Shown: one piece after another, positions 1 to 11,287 of the stretch | How the letters are laid out: each line of letters begins with the position of its first letter | Numbering within the stretch: position 1 is the first letter of the stretch | Assembly: GCA_023630585.1 (NCBI GenBank) | Contig: CM042562.1 | Coordinates: 12,521,184 to 12,585,183 of the forward strand | Direction: 5' to 3' | Source of the DNA: Cranoglanis bouderius | Lineage: Eukaryota; Chordata; Actinopteri; Siluriformes; Cranoglanididae | Length of the DNA: 64,000 nucleotides | Notes under the pieces: model-generated | What the model was told of the DNA's origin: nothing | Databases searched by the model: none | What the model saw: the letters and a program-made list of their open reading frames with translations, nothing else | Position numbers and translations under genes: made by a program

Positions 1-598
1 CATTTATTTAAAAAAAAACAAAAACAAAAAGGCATTACAATAAACCGTTGAAAGTTAAATGTTTTAGCGTTATGCTTAATATAGAGTTTCTATATTACAC
101 ACATCACCCAGAGTGCTGTCTGTATTTCACTTTATGAAATACAAGAATCTGCATCTGGGTCTTATTTTGTTTATTAATGTTTTATAGTTTCTCTCATTGA
201 CACTCAGACATTGAAGTTCCTTCAGTTTGTAAAAACATCTTGTCTATCTCATTACTGTCAAAGAACAGCGAAAACTAGCTACTTGTGTCATATTTTCAGC
301 ACACCGAGTGATTATTTATACGGAGATTATATATACAGTGAGGGAAAAAAAGTATTTGATCCCCTGCTGATTTTGTACGTTTGCCCACGGACAAAGAAAT
401 GATCAGTCTATAATTTTAATGGTAGGTGTATTTTAACAGTGAGAGACAGAATAACAACAACAAAAAATCCAGAGAAAACGCATTTCAAAAAAGTTATAAA
501 TTGATTTGCAGTTTAAGGAGTGAAATAAGTATTTGATCCCCTATCAATCAGCAAGATTTCTGGCTCCCAGGTGTCTTTTACACAGGTAACGAGCTGAC

Positions 599-633
599 AT
601 TAGGAGCACTCTCTTAAAGGGAGTGCTCCTAAT
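599..633. repeat. Palindrome in the Tc1 5' leader
   Basis: The arms ATTAGGAGCACTC and GAGTGCTCCTAAT are perfect 13-base reverse complements with a 9-base loop. The palindrome lies between the left inverted repeat and the transposase start codon. It would form a strong hairpin in DNA or in the transposase mRNA leader. Confidence 0.85.
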
Positions 634-705
634 CTCAGTTTGTAACCTGTAAAAAGACACCTGTCCACAGAAGCAATCAATCAATCAGATTCCAAACTCT
701 CCACC

Positions 706-1663
706 ATGGCCAAGACCAAAGAGCTGTCCAAGGATGTCAGGGACAAGACTGTAGATCTACACAAGGCTGGAATGGGCTACAAGACCATCGCCAAGCAGCT
801 TGGTGAGAAGGTGACAACAGTTGGTGCGATTATTCGCAAATGGAAGAAACAAAAAATAACTGTCAGTCTCCCTCGGTCTGGGGCTCCATGCAAGATCTCA
901 CCTCGTGGAATTTCAATGAGCATGAGAACGGTGAGGAATCAGCCCAGAAGTACATGGGAGGATCTTGTTAATGATCTCAAGGCAGCTGGGACCATAGTCA
1001 CCAAGAAAACAATTGGTAACACACTACGCCGTGAAGGACTGAAATCCTGCAGCGCCCGCAAGGTCCCCCTGCTCAAGAAAGCACATGTACAGGCCCGTCT
1101 GAAGTTTGCCTGAATGATTCAGAGGAGAACTGGGTGAAAGTGTTGTGGTCAGATGAGACCAAAATCGAGCTCTTTGGCATCAACTCAACTCGCCGTGTTT
1201 GGAGGTGGGAACATTATGCTTTGGGGGTGTTTTTCTGCTAAGGGGACAGGACAACTGCACCACATCAAAGGGACGATGGACCGGGGCCATGTACCGTCAA
1301 ATCTTGGGTGAGAACCTCCTTCCCTCAGCCAGGGCATTGAAAATGGGTCGTGGATGGGTATTCCAGCATGACAATGACCCAAAACACACAGCCAAAGCAA
1401 CAAAGGAGTGGCTCAAGAAGAAGCACATTAAGGTCCTGGAGTGGCCTAGCCAGTCTCCAGACCTTAATCCCATAGAAAATCTGTGGAGGGAGCTGAAGGT
1501 TCGAGTTGCCAAACGTCAGCCTCGAGATGTTAATGACTTGGAGAGGATCTGCAAAGAGGAGTGGGACAAAATCCCTCCTGAGATGTGTGCAAACCTGGTG
1601 GCCAACTAGAAGAAACGTCTGACCTCTGTGATTGCCAACAAGGGTTTTGCCACCAAGTACTAA
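706..1663 (+). pseudogene. Tc1-like transposase, broken
   Basis: The product would be a DDE transposase of about 340 residues that cuts and pastes the surrounding element. The N-terminal paired-type helix-turn-helix region is open (706-1113, starting MAKTKELSKDVRDKTV). After ...ARLKFA, about 10 bp seem to be missing compared with the family as I recall it, which brings in a stop at 1111-1113. Catalytic motifs remain in pieces: WSDETK near 1149, QHDNDPKH near 1370 and SPDLNPIENLW near 1455. There is also a deletion of roughly 60 bp near 1200 that removes the VKHGG-type segment, an apparent one-base insertion near 1280, and a TAG stop at 1607-1609. The original stop is TAA at 1661-1663. At least four lesions make it non-functional. 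Confidence 0.93.
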
Positions 1664-2524
1664 GTCGAAGGGGTCAAATACTTATTTCACTCATTAAAAT
1701 GCAAATCAATTTATAACTTTTTTGAAATGCGTTTTTCTGGATTTTTTTGTTGTTATTCTGTCTCTCACTGTTAAAATACACCTACCATTAAAATTATAGA
1801 CTGATCATTTCTTTGTCAGTGGGCAAACGTACAAAATCAGCAGGGGATCAAATACTTTTTCCCCCTCACTGTATAGATTATTGAAGGGGACCAAGACCCA
1901 CAGATGTAACCCCTAATTAGAAATCATACACAGACACACACAGAGCATTACCTGAACACAGAGGTGGCAATAAGATGCAGGATTTCCTTTAGAAATGAGC
2001 TGGAAATAGAGAACTCAACATGTTCTCAGCTCTGAATATGATTAACGATCATTCCCCTTCTCCAATTAGCACCTACATATATAAACTATTCACAGACAGT
2101 GTTCTTTTGAGAATAAGCCTGTGGCTAATCAGCTGATTAAATGCAAAAATAAACCTGCAAGTTCAAAAGCTTTCTGATACATACGCCCACATCTATAGCC
2201 AGCCTCAGAAGAGGAATGTTTTTTTTTTTTTTTTTTTTAAAGACTGTCATAAAAAAAAAATTTAAAAAAAAAGTAAGAACCTCAATTAGCACTTTGATCT
2301 AAATTTAAATCAACACTTTTACCGATATATTTATTTAGCTATTAAGCTAATGTGAACCACTGACTGATTAAAAAGAAGAACTAAAATGGTTGTGATCAGG
2401 CATTATGTACATGACCTTCAGATTCAAAATAACAGCATGTCAATAACACAGATCTAAGATGACATTTACAATCTTCCCGCAGACTCCACGTTCTTTTAAG
2501 TAGATTTTGCAGCCAGACACTCAC

Positions 2525-2583
2525 CCAGGTTGTACCACATGTCCCGGATCTCAAAGCCAATCTGGCGCCTCATGTCCTGATAC
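2525..2583 (-). CDS. dock1: dock1 internal exon E (most downstream exon in window)
   Basis: The exon has 59 bp: one base completing a lysine codon, 19 codons (YQDMRRQIGFEIRDMWYNL) and the first base of a glycine codon. The acceptor is cttccag and the donor after CTGG is gtgagt. The QDMRRQIGFEIRDMWYNLG motif is diagnostic for the DOCK1-like part of the DOCK-A family. DOCK2 and DOCK5 differ at several of these residues as I recall them. The next exon, expected to begin with the rest of the glycine codon and a QHKIKFIP-like motif, is not seen in bases 1-2524 and should lie left of the window. Confidence 0.93.
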
Positions 2584-5500
2584 CTGGAAGACATACAGAA
2601 GCATTTCAGCATTCGTCCAAGGCATCTCTCATCCGATGAGCTGAACAAGGAGACTAAATTATTTCTCTGCCTAAGAAGATTACATGCTCTCCAAACACAA
2701 AGGGCCTCAGGTGTGGCGGCACCAATGAAATAATACATTACAGAATGAATGTCCAAAAGAACATCGCATTAACACATTACAATAAATCATGCTAGCTTTT
2801 TTTGGTACCTTTGGTACATGAGTATATGCATCTGTGAATAATACAGAACAGGACTAATAAACAAGCCAAAAGAAAGAGAAGGTCTTCAAGCTTGATCACA
2901 GTGAGAATCCATGACATTTAGAAGTGTACCTGTCTATAAATTTGAGCATTTGGTCCAAAATCTTGCCTCATAAAATGCCCTGGCAAAAAATAATGAGCTT
3001 TGCATTTCAATTTTGAAAGTGACCAAATGACAGAATTCTGCTATGGAACTTAGGAGATTAATGTGACATCCAGCATCAAGTTCCTTAACCCATTTGGGGC
3101 TGAAAAGAACCATAAAGAAGCTGGTTCGCTTTCAGCAAAATCAGTTCTGTTGCAGCACCAAAATACTGTTGGTCTACAGCCAAGTATAGTGGTGTCAAGG
3201 TATGGCAATGGTGTCATTTGGTCACCATGGCGACAACTTAAGCAACTCTATTAACTTTTACGTCTACCATTTGAATAATATTGTTAAAAAACTTATAAAC
3301 ATATACATACATATACTGTATATACTGTATATCACCATTGTGAATTAATGGTCCAAAGATAACTCTTTGACTGGCAATTAAATTGGAGTTAAATTGGACC
3401 TATTGTTCATAGTTTTGATGCTGCACATTAATAAACTCTTTAATACAGTTTGTAATGGTTTGACTCCTTAAAACTGCTGAACTGAACAGCTGCTTAAATG
3501 GATTTCCTCAATTCAGATTACGCAAACTACCCACATGTAGTTCATGCCTGCAAGGTTACCAGATTTTTCCCAAGTAGAAGCACTGGAGCGTCCAGACCAC
3601 TTCATTTAAACACAAGCACTTGCCTTTAAGTGCAAAAAAAAAAAAAAAAAAAAAAAATAGGGATAGAAAATGTAGACTGAAGAAGCATATAGTGTCTTTT
3701 TTTCTTAGCTGTCAAATTTAATCTGATTAGCTACCTGCAAGAGCTGCACTTATGTCAGTAGTATGAGGTTCAATTTCAGTATTAAGTCCTATCTCAACTC
3801 TGAATATGGCCCATAATGAGCTACCCAGAGAAAAACACAATCTTCTTCTGGACTCTTATCATCAGTAACATCAGTGACACTGGATTGGTTTCTAATTACA
3901 AACAACCCTAGCATGTCTTTCAGCAGCAGATCATTTTCTTAGTCAGTGTGTGCAAAAATTTCCAGTTAAAGAGGACAGTCATGACTTTACAGTTAAAAGT
4001 GCACTAATTAAACTTTCAGAGTCTGTCACTGTAGAAAATAATACAAGCTAAAATCCTGCCACTGAACGATTATATTTGCATGATCTCACACACCCAATCC
4101 CACTCAATTTCCTCCTTCTGGTGACACATGAAGATGTATATCATAATTGGATACATCTGACAAGAGCTGCTCCTGTGTGGGAACCGTGACAACTGTTGAT
4201 GTCTAGATATACTCATTTAAGATGTTCTTTCAACCAAAAATATATGTATATATATCCCTGGTTAAAATATCTGCAAATGGTGCTCATTTAGTGACATAGG
4301 CCTAGCAAGTACATAAGATATACACATGAATAAGTGGGTTGTGTAAGGTCACTTTCGCATCCACCTTGCTTGTTTTGGAACTTTTTGACAGATGTGAACA
4401 TGCCACCCATTGGCATTGCAAAAATCGGGGGTCAGAGACAGATAAAGCGTTAAAAGAGACAGCAATTATACAGGTGACCACTAAAGCAAAAGCCACACTT
4501 GCTAGCCAGCTATTCCAGAATCGGGTTAACCCTGAATCACCACAGCTACACACACATAAGGGATCTGACACTAGATCAACACTCTTGCTCCAAAACACTC
4601 AATAAATCTGAGCCAGGCCTGCACTCTTGTTAATATCCTCTCATCACCACGCTGTCACGTACTGACATTTCAGAGGACCTGAGGCACTCTCTTGAATTTG
4701 CATCCACCATTGATTGCTGTGCCAATAAGCTCGCAAAGTGGCATAATTTATGGTGACAAGGACAGGAGAAATCAAGGCCTTATTAACACAAAAGCGGACA
4801 GCATCTTGAGCTTGATCCGAGCCTAGGTCTCCTTGTGCTGAAAGTGTTTAGTGCTGACCGGAAACTGTATGTGTGAACAGCACATGGAGAATGCCGCAAT
4901 GGTGACCTTTCTGGTAACACTAAAGGGGGGAAAAAAAACGCTCCCATAATTCTTAAGATGTTTGTTTCAGTTGGGTTTGTAGAAAGCACAACATATCCAC
5001 TGGTTTCTGAACTGTTCACATCGCATTCACATCATATCACAGAGCAGTGTTGGAAATAGTGAGGAAGACTGAGTCATTGCTTTGTAAATCAAGTAGCTTG
5101 TATATGCTTTTTTTATGAGCTGACTAGCAGAACACACATCATTTCCATTTCTGTAATAAAAAAAATAAATGGTTGTTTAATTAAAACAGAAAACAAAACT
5201 TCCGTTGCGCTCCCTTGCTTTATGGAGAGCTAAGATCCTGTACTGTTTTAAAAAACTGGATGCCTTAATGAGATACTAACCGATATTTTTGTACTATGAC
5301 ATGTCACGGCTTTGGCTTGGCTCACAACTCAATCAAAACCATTCTACATCCCCTAACAATGCGAAGTGTGCTAAAAGGACGTCAAAATGAGCGAGGTCAA
5401 ATCCCAAACAATGTCACAGCCTTGTTTGGCTGGGAGTCAAGACAGCAAAATTAGCCGTGCTCTCTGGGTGGGAGGGATGGCATACTCTCGCTCCCCTTTC

Positions 5501-5894
5501 AATCATAGCGACACTAACTAATCAAGGGCATCTGTGAGGCCCTGTATGTGGAAGAGGGTAGATATTGCTCGCCTCCAAATGTGTTACACTACCCTGTTAT
5601 GCGGAATGAAGAGCAGCTGGTTTCACTTGTCTCAGAAGAAACACTTTTGCCCCACCCTCTCCAGTTGATAGGTGTCGTGTGATAGGGGAAGGTTAGCTAG
5701 TGGGTTGAAACTGGCAAAGACAAAACTGGGGGAGAAAAAGTTTGTCCTAATAAGCAATAACTGAATCAGAAGAATGACTGGCCCATGATTCCCTCTGCAT
5801 TTCAGACACCATGGCAAATATTCTGTATATTTCTGGTGTTATTAAAATGCCTGGATTTTAACTAAACAAACTATCAACTAGCACAATAACATTC

Positions 5895-5895
<1 letters not shown>

Positions 5896-5925
<30 letters not shown>

Positions 5926-5939
5926 AAGATAGAGAGAGA
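5896..5939. repeat. (GA)n microsatellite
   Basis: About 22 bp of uninterrupted AG repeat is followed by a purine-only run with a poly-A insert and another short GA stretch. It lies in a dock1 intron. Confidence 0.95.
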
Positions 5940-7025
5940 AAAACAGTGCTTGACCAGATCACCATGACCTGAGTAATGCAGACGCACAGAGAGGGACAAG
6001 TGGAGAAACTGTCATTAAGGGGAATATTAGAGAAATGTAGCACTGACAAAGCCCTAGAGCACATCCTTTCACAAGGTTGTGAGCTCAAATCCCAGCGCCA
6101 CTTTCGAGTGATGTGTCTAAGAGACAGACACTGAACTTTAATTAAGCTTATAAGACTCACAGCCATACTGTTGTCTGACTGGCAGAAATACTGGCCTTGC
6201 AATAAATCCATTTGCACTTAGAGAAGCTTAGCCTAACCTCAGCAGAGTCAGAGAGATCAGAGGCTTAAATATAACTAGTGAAAGAAACAATTTCCCATTT
6301 CCCAAAACCTGTGCATTCAGCTCCTTCAGCTATAAAGACACCTACAGAACACCTTTTATGTCATACAGGCAACACTAATATAATTGCCTGAACACAATTA
6401 TTCTTTATAAATCTTACATTTTATATAATTTACTCACATTTTATTTGGTTGTGTTGAGAAAAAATCTGTCTACATCAACATAAGGGCATGTGAGACCATT
6501 CGTTACATACCACATTAATGATGTGCCAAAACACCTAACCGATGTGGACCAACGGGTCTATAAATATTTAAGTGTTATCCACACGGACCTAACTGTGTGT
6601 TTAACAACTCTGGAAAAAACTGAAATGCTGAAATTTAGAGACAATCTTTTTCTGCTTAATAATTTCCTCATCAGCCAAAATCATACAGCTACAATAAAAA
6701 GTTGCCAAACTGTGTCATTTCCATTCGGCTTTTCTAATTATGTAAGTATGACATTGCTTACATTGTGGTTCCCAGTGGATTAATTTTTGAAAATGAAACC
6801 AGGCTCCGTTCATGAGATAAATTAAATATTATATGCACATCTTCCGTTATATTATAGGATCATTTACAAAAGGGTTATCTGAATACATTTGCATTGTTAA
6901 AGTCCCATGCTCTACTTTTAATTGCCTACTGAAAGTCTCCAAACTTTGAAATGAACCTTATATCCTGTTGAGCTTGATGTAGGAAACGCAGTCTGAATAA
7001 ATGTATGCAATTTATGGTGTTATTT

Positions 7026-8608
7026 TCACATACATAGAAAAGAATCACCCCCCTTTAAAATAATCACATTTTGTTGCTTTTCAGCCAGAAATGAAGATGG
7101 ACACAGTTTTTGTTTAATCCAGCTGTATTTACTCAGTGCAACTTATAACATCCAAGTGAAAGATATAACACCAACATGTCAGAAAAAAACAAAAAACAAA
7201 ATAAAAAAAACAATTACTGAGTTGGAAAAATCACCCCCCTCCTAAAAATGACCTGTAAACTCAATAAGGTGTAGCTAATCACCTTCTCAATGGCACACAA
7301 AGCCATTTGACTTTCAACTGTGATCAGCTGGGGTCATTTTGATTAGCTCAGCATGAAAAGCGCTTTCCTGGAGCATTTTGCAGTGCAACTGAAGCAAACA
7401 GTCAACTATGGGTGGCAAGGCACTGTCAAAAGATCTCCGGGATAAAGTTGTGGACAGGCACAAGTCATGAGATGGATACAAAAAAATTGCAAAGGCTTTA
7501 TCAATGCCTAGAAGCACAGTGAAGTCTATTATTAAGAAGTGGAAGGTATTTAGTGCAACACAGACCATCCCTGAATCAGGATGTCGCTCCAAACTGGATG
7601 AAAGAGCCAGGAGGAAACTGGTCAGAGAGGCTACCAAGAGGCCTACAGCAACTCTGAAGCAGTTGCAGGAATTTATGAGAAAGAGTGGTCATTGTGTGCA
7701 TGTGACAACAATATCACAAATTCTTCACAAATGTGGCTTGTATGGGAGGGTTGCAAGAAAAAAGCCACCCACGACTGAGCTTTGCCAAAACGCACCTTGA
7801 AGATTCTGAGGCCACATGGGAAAAGGTGTTATTGTCAGATGAGACTAAAATTGAATTATTTGGCCTCAACACCAAACTATATATCTGGCGGAAATCCAAT
7901 ACAGCTCACCATCCAAATATCACCATTCCGACAGTAAAGCATGGAGGTGGTAATATCCTGTTATGGGGGTGTTTCTGTGCAGCAGGGACTGGAGCACTTG
8001 TCAGGATAGAAGGAAAATGGATGGGGCAAAATACCGTCAAATTCTTGAGGAATATCTGCTGCCCTCTCCCAGAAAGTTGTCAATGGGAAGAAGGTTTACC
8101 TTCCAACATGACAATGACCCAAAGCACAAAGCAAAACTGACCACACAGTGGTTGAAGGAGAAAAAGTTGAATGTCCTTGCATGGCCTAGTCAGAGCCCAG
8201 ACTTAAACCCCATTGAAAATCTGTGGAATGACTTGAAGACTGCAGTCCACAAATGGTCACCATCAAATTTAACTGAACTTGAGCAGTTCTGCAAAGAAGA
8301 GTGGGCAAATATCACAAAGTCTAGATGCGCAAAGTTAGTAGAGACATATCCCAACAGACTAAAGGCTGTAATTAAAAAATAAGGCAAATTAAAGCAAGGG
8401 GGTGATCCTTTTTCCAATTCAGTGATTCTGTTTTTTTATTTTTTATTTTTTTCTGACATGTTGGTGTTATATCTTTCACTTGGATGTTATAAGTTGCACT
8501 GAGTAAATACAGCTGGATAAAACAAAAACTGTATCGGTCTTCATTTCAGGCTGAAAAGCAACAAAATTTGATTATTTTAAAGGGGGTGATTCTTTCCTAC
8601 ACCCACTG
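7026..8608 (+). mobile_element. Tc1-like transposon, near full length, second family
   Basis: The right terminus reads CACCCACTG followed by TA. The left terminus near 7026 is eroded but lines up as its inverted copy through AAGAATCACCCCC. Long inverted repeats of roughly 210 bp contain a second inner copy of the ATCACCCCC motif (near 7041 and 7228 on the left, near 8400 and 8583 on the right), again an IR/DR layout. It carries a damaged transposase on the plus strand. The left end no longer shows a clear CAGTGGG start, so this copy is older than the element at 336. Confidence 0.92.
7408..8382 (+). pseudogene. Tc1-like transposase, broken (second family)
   Basis: Translation from the ATG at 7408 gives a typical start (GGKALSKDLRDKVVDRHKS) and then an in-frame TGA at 7468-7470 in the helix-turn-helix region. 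The frame resumes to about 7798 and is lost near 7760-7800. It continues in a second frame through LSDETKIELFG (about 7834-7866) and VKHGGGNILLWG (about 7940). It shifts back near 7990-8040 for QHDNDPKH (near 8108) and SPDLNPIENLW (near 8196), and ends at TAA 8380-8382. One nonsense mutation and at least two frameshifts separate the three DDE motifs, so no active enzyme is made. Confidence 0.92.
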
Positions 8609-9199
8609 TATTTTTAAAAAGATTTATAAATTAAATGATTACATCTAAAAACAGACAACGTATGTTACTAAAAAGTGATATAAGTAGTGCAAAAGGTACA
8701 TTATCTGTTGCTGAATCTCAAATAGTGCTTCATTGAGAATATAGCGCACTATATAGGTTCTACAATACCCTGTGTACTGAGCATATGTAGTAAACATGAA
8801 TCTATTTGGCATATTGATAAGTTAGAGGGAGCTTGTGTAAAGAAAATAATTCCTGCATGAACAGACAGAGTGAAGACTTTCAGGTGAACCCTAGCTAAAA
8901 ATGTAAAATCAAACTAAATATTAGCAATAAGAAAACATTAAAGTGGGAAAATAAATGTAAAAAATCTGAAATGATATAATGATGCTTTCTTGTTTTCTTT
9001 CCTTCATAGATTTTCTCCTTCAGCAGGTTATGATATGAAAGCATAGTGTGGTTCTACTGCTAACATTCACTCGGTCTGAAGCAGTATGCAATTATTAATT
9101 AATTATTATCCAAGTACTGGGCAGATATGAAGTCCTAGAGAGAAGTGGAGAGTGAAGACTGAGCTGCCTGCTGATGTAAGAAACACACTCAGTACTCAC

Positions 9200-9300
9200 T
9201 TCTGAAAGATTTTCGCTCGTTTGTCACTTGAGAAGTTCTCCAGCTGCAAAGACTCCTGGGTAAGGTAGGCCACGGCCAGGTGGAAGTAGTTATTCCACAA
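9200..9300 (-). CDS. dock1: dock1 internal exon D
   Basis: The exon has 101 bp, or 33 codons plus two bases of a split lysine. It encodes LWNNYFHLAVAYLTQESLQL followed by ENFSSDKRAKIFQ. The acceptor is tcttcag and the donor is gtgagt. It follows exon C in phase 0. The peptide matches the DOCK1 helical region. Substitutions noted against the mammalian sequence I recall are AY for AF, SD for SA and IFQK for ILNK. The short upstream intron (9301-9470) shows no inserted element. Confidence 0.94.
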
Positions 9301-9470
9301 CTGAAGAATGAAGAAAGGGAAAGGGACCAATTATGTATAAAGAGATAAAGCACACTAGGATCAAGGATTATTTTGAGAGTTTTCACTGAACAACCTGAAC
9401 ACTGCAGTATCTGCCCTCCATTTTACTCTCTCCCTGTATTATAACCCATTTATCTGAAATTAACACTCAC
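9301..9470 (-). other. dock1: Short dock1 intron between exons C and D
   Basis: The intron has 170 bp with donor gtgagt and acceptor tcttcag on the minus strand. No element or repeat is seen inside. Confidence 0.92.
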
Positions 9471-9549
9471 CTGAAGCTCAAAGTTGGCCTGGTCCAGGAA
9501 CTTCTTGCTCAGCACGGCTGCGTATTGATTGATGGCTCGCAGGAAGACT
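9471..9549 (-). CDS. dock1: dock1 internal exon C
   Basis: The exon has 79 bp: one base that completes the split lysine from exon B, then 26 codons ending in FLDQANFELQ. It begins VFLRAINQYAAVLSKK. The acceptor is tttcag and the donor after CAG is gtgagt. The reading frame continues exactly from exon B across 30.5 kb of intron, which is strong evidence that the exon is real. Human DOCK1 reads very similarly here (from memory ADMLNKK where this has AAVLSKK). Only 170 bp of intron separates it from exon D. Confidence 0.94.
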
Positions 9550-10383
9550 CTGAAAGATAAGAGACAGACCTCGTTTAGCTTCCGCTAACTGATCTGACAC
9601 CACGCCACGAGCTGCTGATCACTGCTCCAGGTGACGAGTCTCTCCTCATTAGCGAAGTAGTAATAACCCTGTCTATGGCATTCAGAAACATTGTTTTAGC
9701 TCATTTCCTGTAATTACAGGGCCTGTCTCCTAGCTAGAGGTTCATAAACACAGCTTGTTAAACACATGAGGGTGGAAAAAAAAAAAAAAAAAACCCTCAC
9801 TGCTTTCACCACTCTGGGTGAGAAAGTGCTCTGACCTGAGCCACACAAAGGTTTGCATTGCAAAAAGAGAGGGCATAAAACACAGACGATAAACTTAATC
9901 ACCAGCCTTTAACTGCTACAGTGGCAGAAGAACATTAGGAGACCATTAAGAGAACATTAAGACAACATTAGGAGGACTACAAATTACAGCTGCAAAGGAA
10001 TGAGTTTTATACCATTTTCTATCCATGGACATTTAAACCAAACGAAAAATAACCACATGTTAGTGTTAATGAAGGAAATTAGCTGTGCACATGACCCATG
10101 ACCATATGACACACGTGATCCACACATAACACCGGTCAACATTTAAGCTTAAAAATACATTGCATGACTTAAATGTAAACATAAACAGGAAGAGAAATTT
10201 ATGCTAAATTATTTAAAAATATTAGACTGATTTGATTTTGAATGCATAAATAAAAAAAAATGGCAAAACTATGTTAACTGTCAGTGTGTAATGTTACTGC
10301 AACTGTCAAAGGTATTACAATATTTTTTAGGATCTTTGGCTTAACATTTATTTTGTCCTTGCAGAATTTCTACAGAATTTTAT

Positions 10384-10949
10384 TTAACCCTTTCAGGCAC
10401 GGTGTCCACACTTAGAGATTAAAAGGCAATTATTATTATTTTTTTTAATTTTCAAGAGAATATAAGACTGACATTTTCTGATTTCTGTTGCTCTCTAGAT
10501 TCAATGCATCATGTCTGTTATATCTTTACAAACATTCTACATAAAATCCCAATGAACACTTTTAAAAAACTACTTAAAAAAAAAAAAAAAAAGTAGGTAT
10601 TTTTTTTTATTTTTACACTGAATCATAGTCCTACACAGTCCTGAATAACAGTCCTAAACTGCATCCATGTTGTACATGTCAATAATATTGCTATACTTTG
10701 ATCCAAAATAATATTTTCTATAATTGTATTGAATTGAATATTTTTTTGTTTAAAAATACAGTGGATTTTGTTTTCCAAGTATAATATTTCATTCTTTTTT
10801 TTAAATTTTTTTTTTTTAACTCATGGTATTCCTGTACGAGGACATCCCTTTTCATTTTTAATATAGTACATAACATTTTACAGTCAAATAGTCAAAATGA
10901 TGTGATTTTAAGTGGATATGTTTTGAAATAATTTATACATGAAAGGGAC
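10384..10949. mobile_element. piggyBac-like MITE, copy 1
   Basis: The left end reads TTAACCCTTTCAGGCAC, the TTAA target plus a CCCTTT terminus typical of piggyBac elements. The right end is an eroded inverted form (ATGAAAGGG). The interior is AT-rich and non-coding. It aligns by eye with the copy at 36274-36941 through shared words such as CTGATTTCTGT, CAATAATATTGCT versus CAAGAATATTGCT, and AAATAATTTATACATGAAAGGG versus AAATAATTTATGCATAAAAGGG. The superfamily call rests on TTAA and CCCTTT only. Confidence 0.6.
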
Positions 10950-11107
10950 TGTTCTTAAAATGAAAAAAAATAAATAAATTTAAAAAAGCGACATTTGGAA
11001 ATGATTCACTTTAATTACAGCCGACAGTCTCAGGGGCTTAATGCTGTGCCCTGTTCACACTTCTCTTTGAATGTGAAATGTGTTTTAAAATAAGGTAATT
11101 AATGTAT

Positions 11108-11284
11108 ACACCGATCAGCATAACATTAAACCCACTGACATTCTTGTTAGAATGGCACCTGCCATGGGGTGGGAAATATTAGGCAGCAAGTGAACAGTCA
11201 AAGTTGATGTACTGGAAGCAGGAAAAATGGGCAAGTGTCAGGATCTGTCTGAGTTCGACAAGGGCCAAATTATGATGGCTAGGG
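11108..11284 (+). mobile_element. Tc1-like transposon, 5' stub (third family)
   Basis: The sequence from CACCGATCAGCATAACATTA through GGCAGCAAGTGAACAGTCAA matches the left end of a common teleost Tc1-like element as I recall it. It is followed by the first codons of its transposase at 11228 (MGKCQDLSEFDKGQIMMAR) and then a stop at 11285-11287. Similarity ends there, so only the left end is present. Confidence 0.75.
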
Positions 11285-11287
11285 TCT
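11228..11287 (+). pseudogene. Tc1-like transposase N-terminal fragment
   Basis: About 19 codons remain, with the LSEFDKGQI motif that begins the helix-turn-helix region of this Tc1 family. The rest of the gene is absent. It has no function. Confidence 0.7.

Larger units (their letters stand above)
336..1871 (+). mobile_element. Tc1-like transposon, near full length, CAGTGAGGG termini
   Basis: The element is 1536 bp and is flanked by TA dinucleotides (334-335 and 1872-1873), the usual Tc1/mariner target duplication. The termini CAGTGAGGG...CCCTCACTG head long inverted repeats of about 200 bp. Each repeat carries a second inner copy of the end motif (AAGTATTTGATCCCC near 340-365 and again near 528-542, mirrored on the right), which is the IR/DR layout of fish Tc1 elements. 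The two inverted repeats still match closely, so the insertion is fairly young. It sits in a dock1 intron in the opposite orientation to dock1. The transposase is broken, so it could move only with help in trans. Confidence 0.95.
1..2524 (-). other. dock1: dock1 intron after exon E (partial)
   Basis: This is intronic sequence. It is mostly one Tc1-like element (336-1871), AT-rich flanks, and poly-T and poly-A runs near 2219-2275. Apart from the element I see no coding exon. The stretch 1990-2170 is non-repetitive and AT-rich and holds several homeodomain-like ATTA words, but nothing specific can be called. Confidence 0.85.
2584..9199 (-). other. dock1: dock1 intron between exons D and E
   Basis: The intron is about 6.6 kb. 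It holds a Tc1-like element (7026-8608), a poly-A run near 3635-3657 and a (GA)n tract at 5896-5935. Segments 2600-5890 and 5940-7020 contain no gene, RNA or repeat that I can recognise; short ORFs there show no protein-like features. Segment 8610-9199 is AT-rich with nothing seen. Confidence 0.85.
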
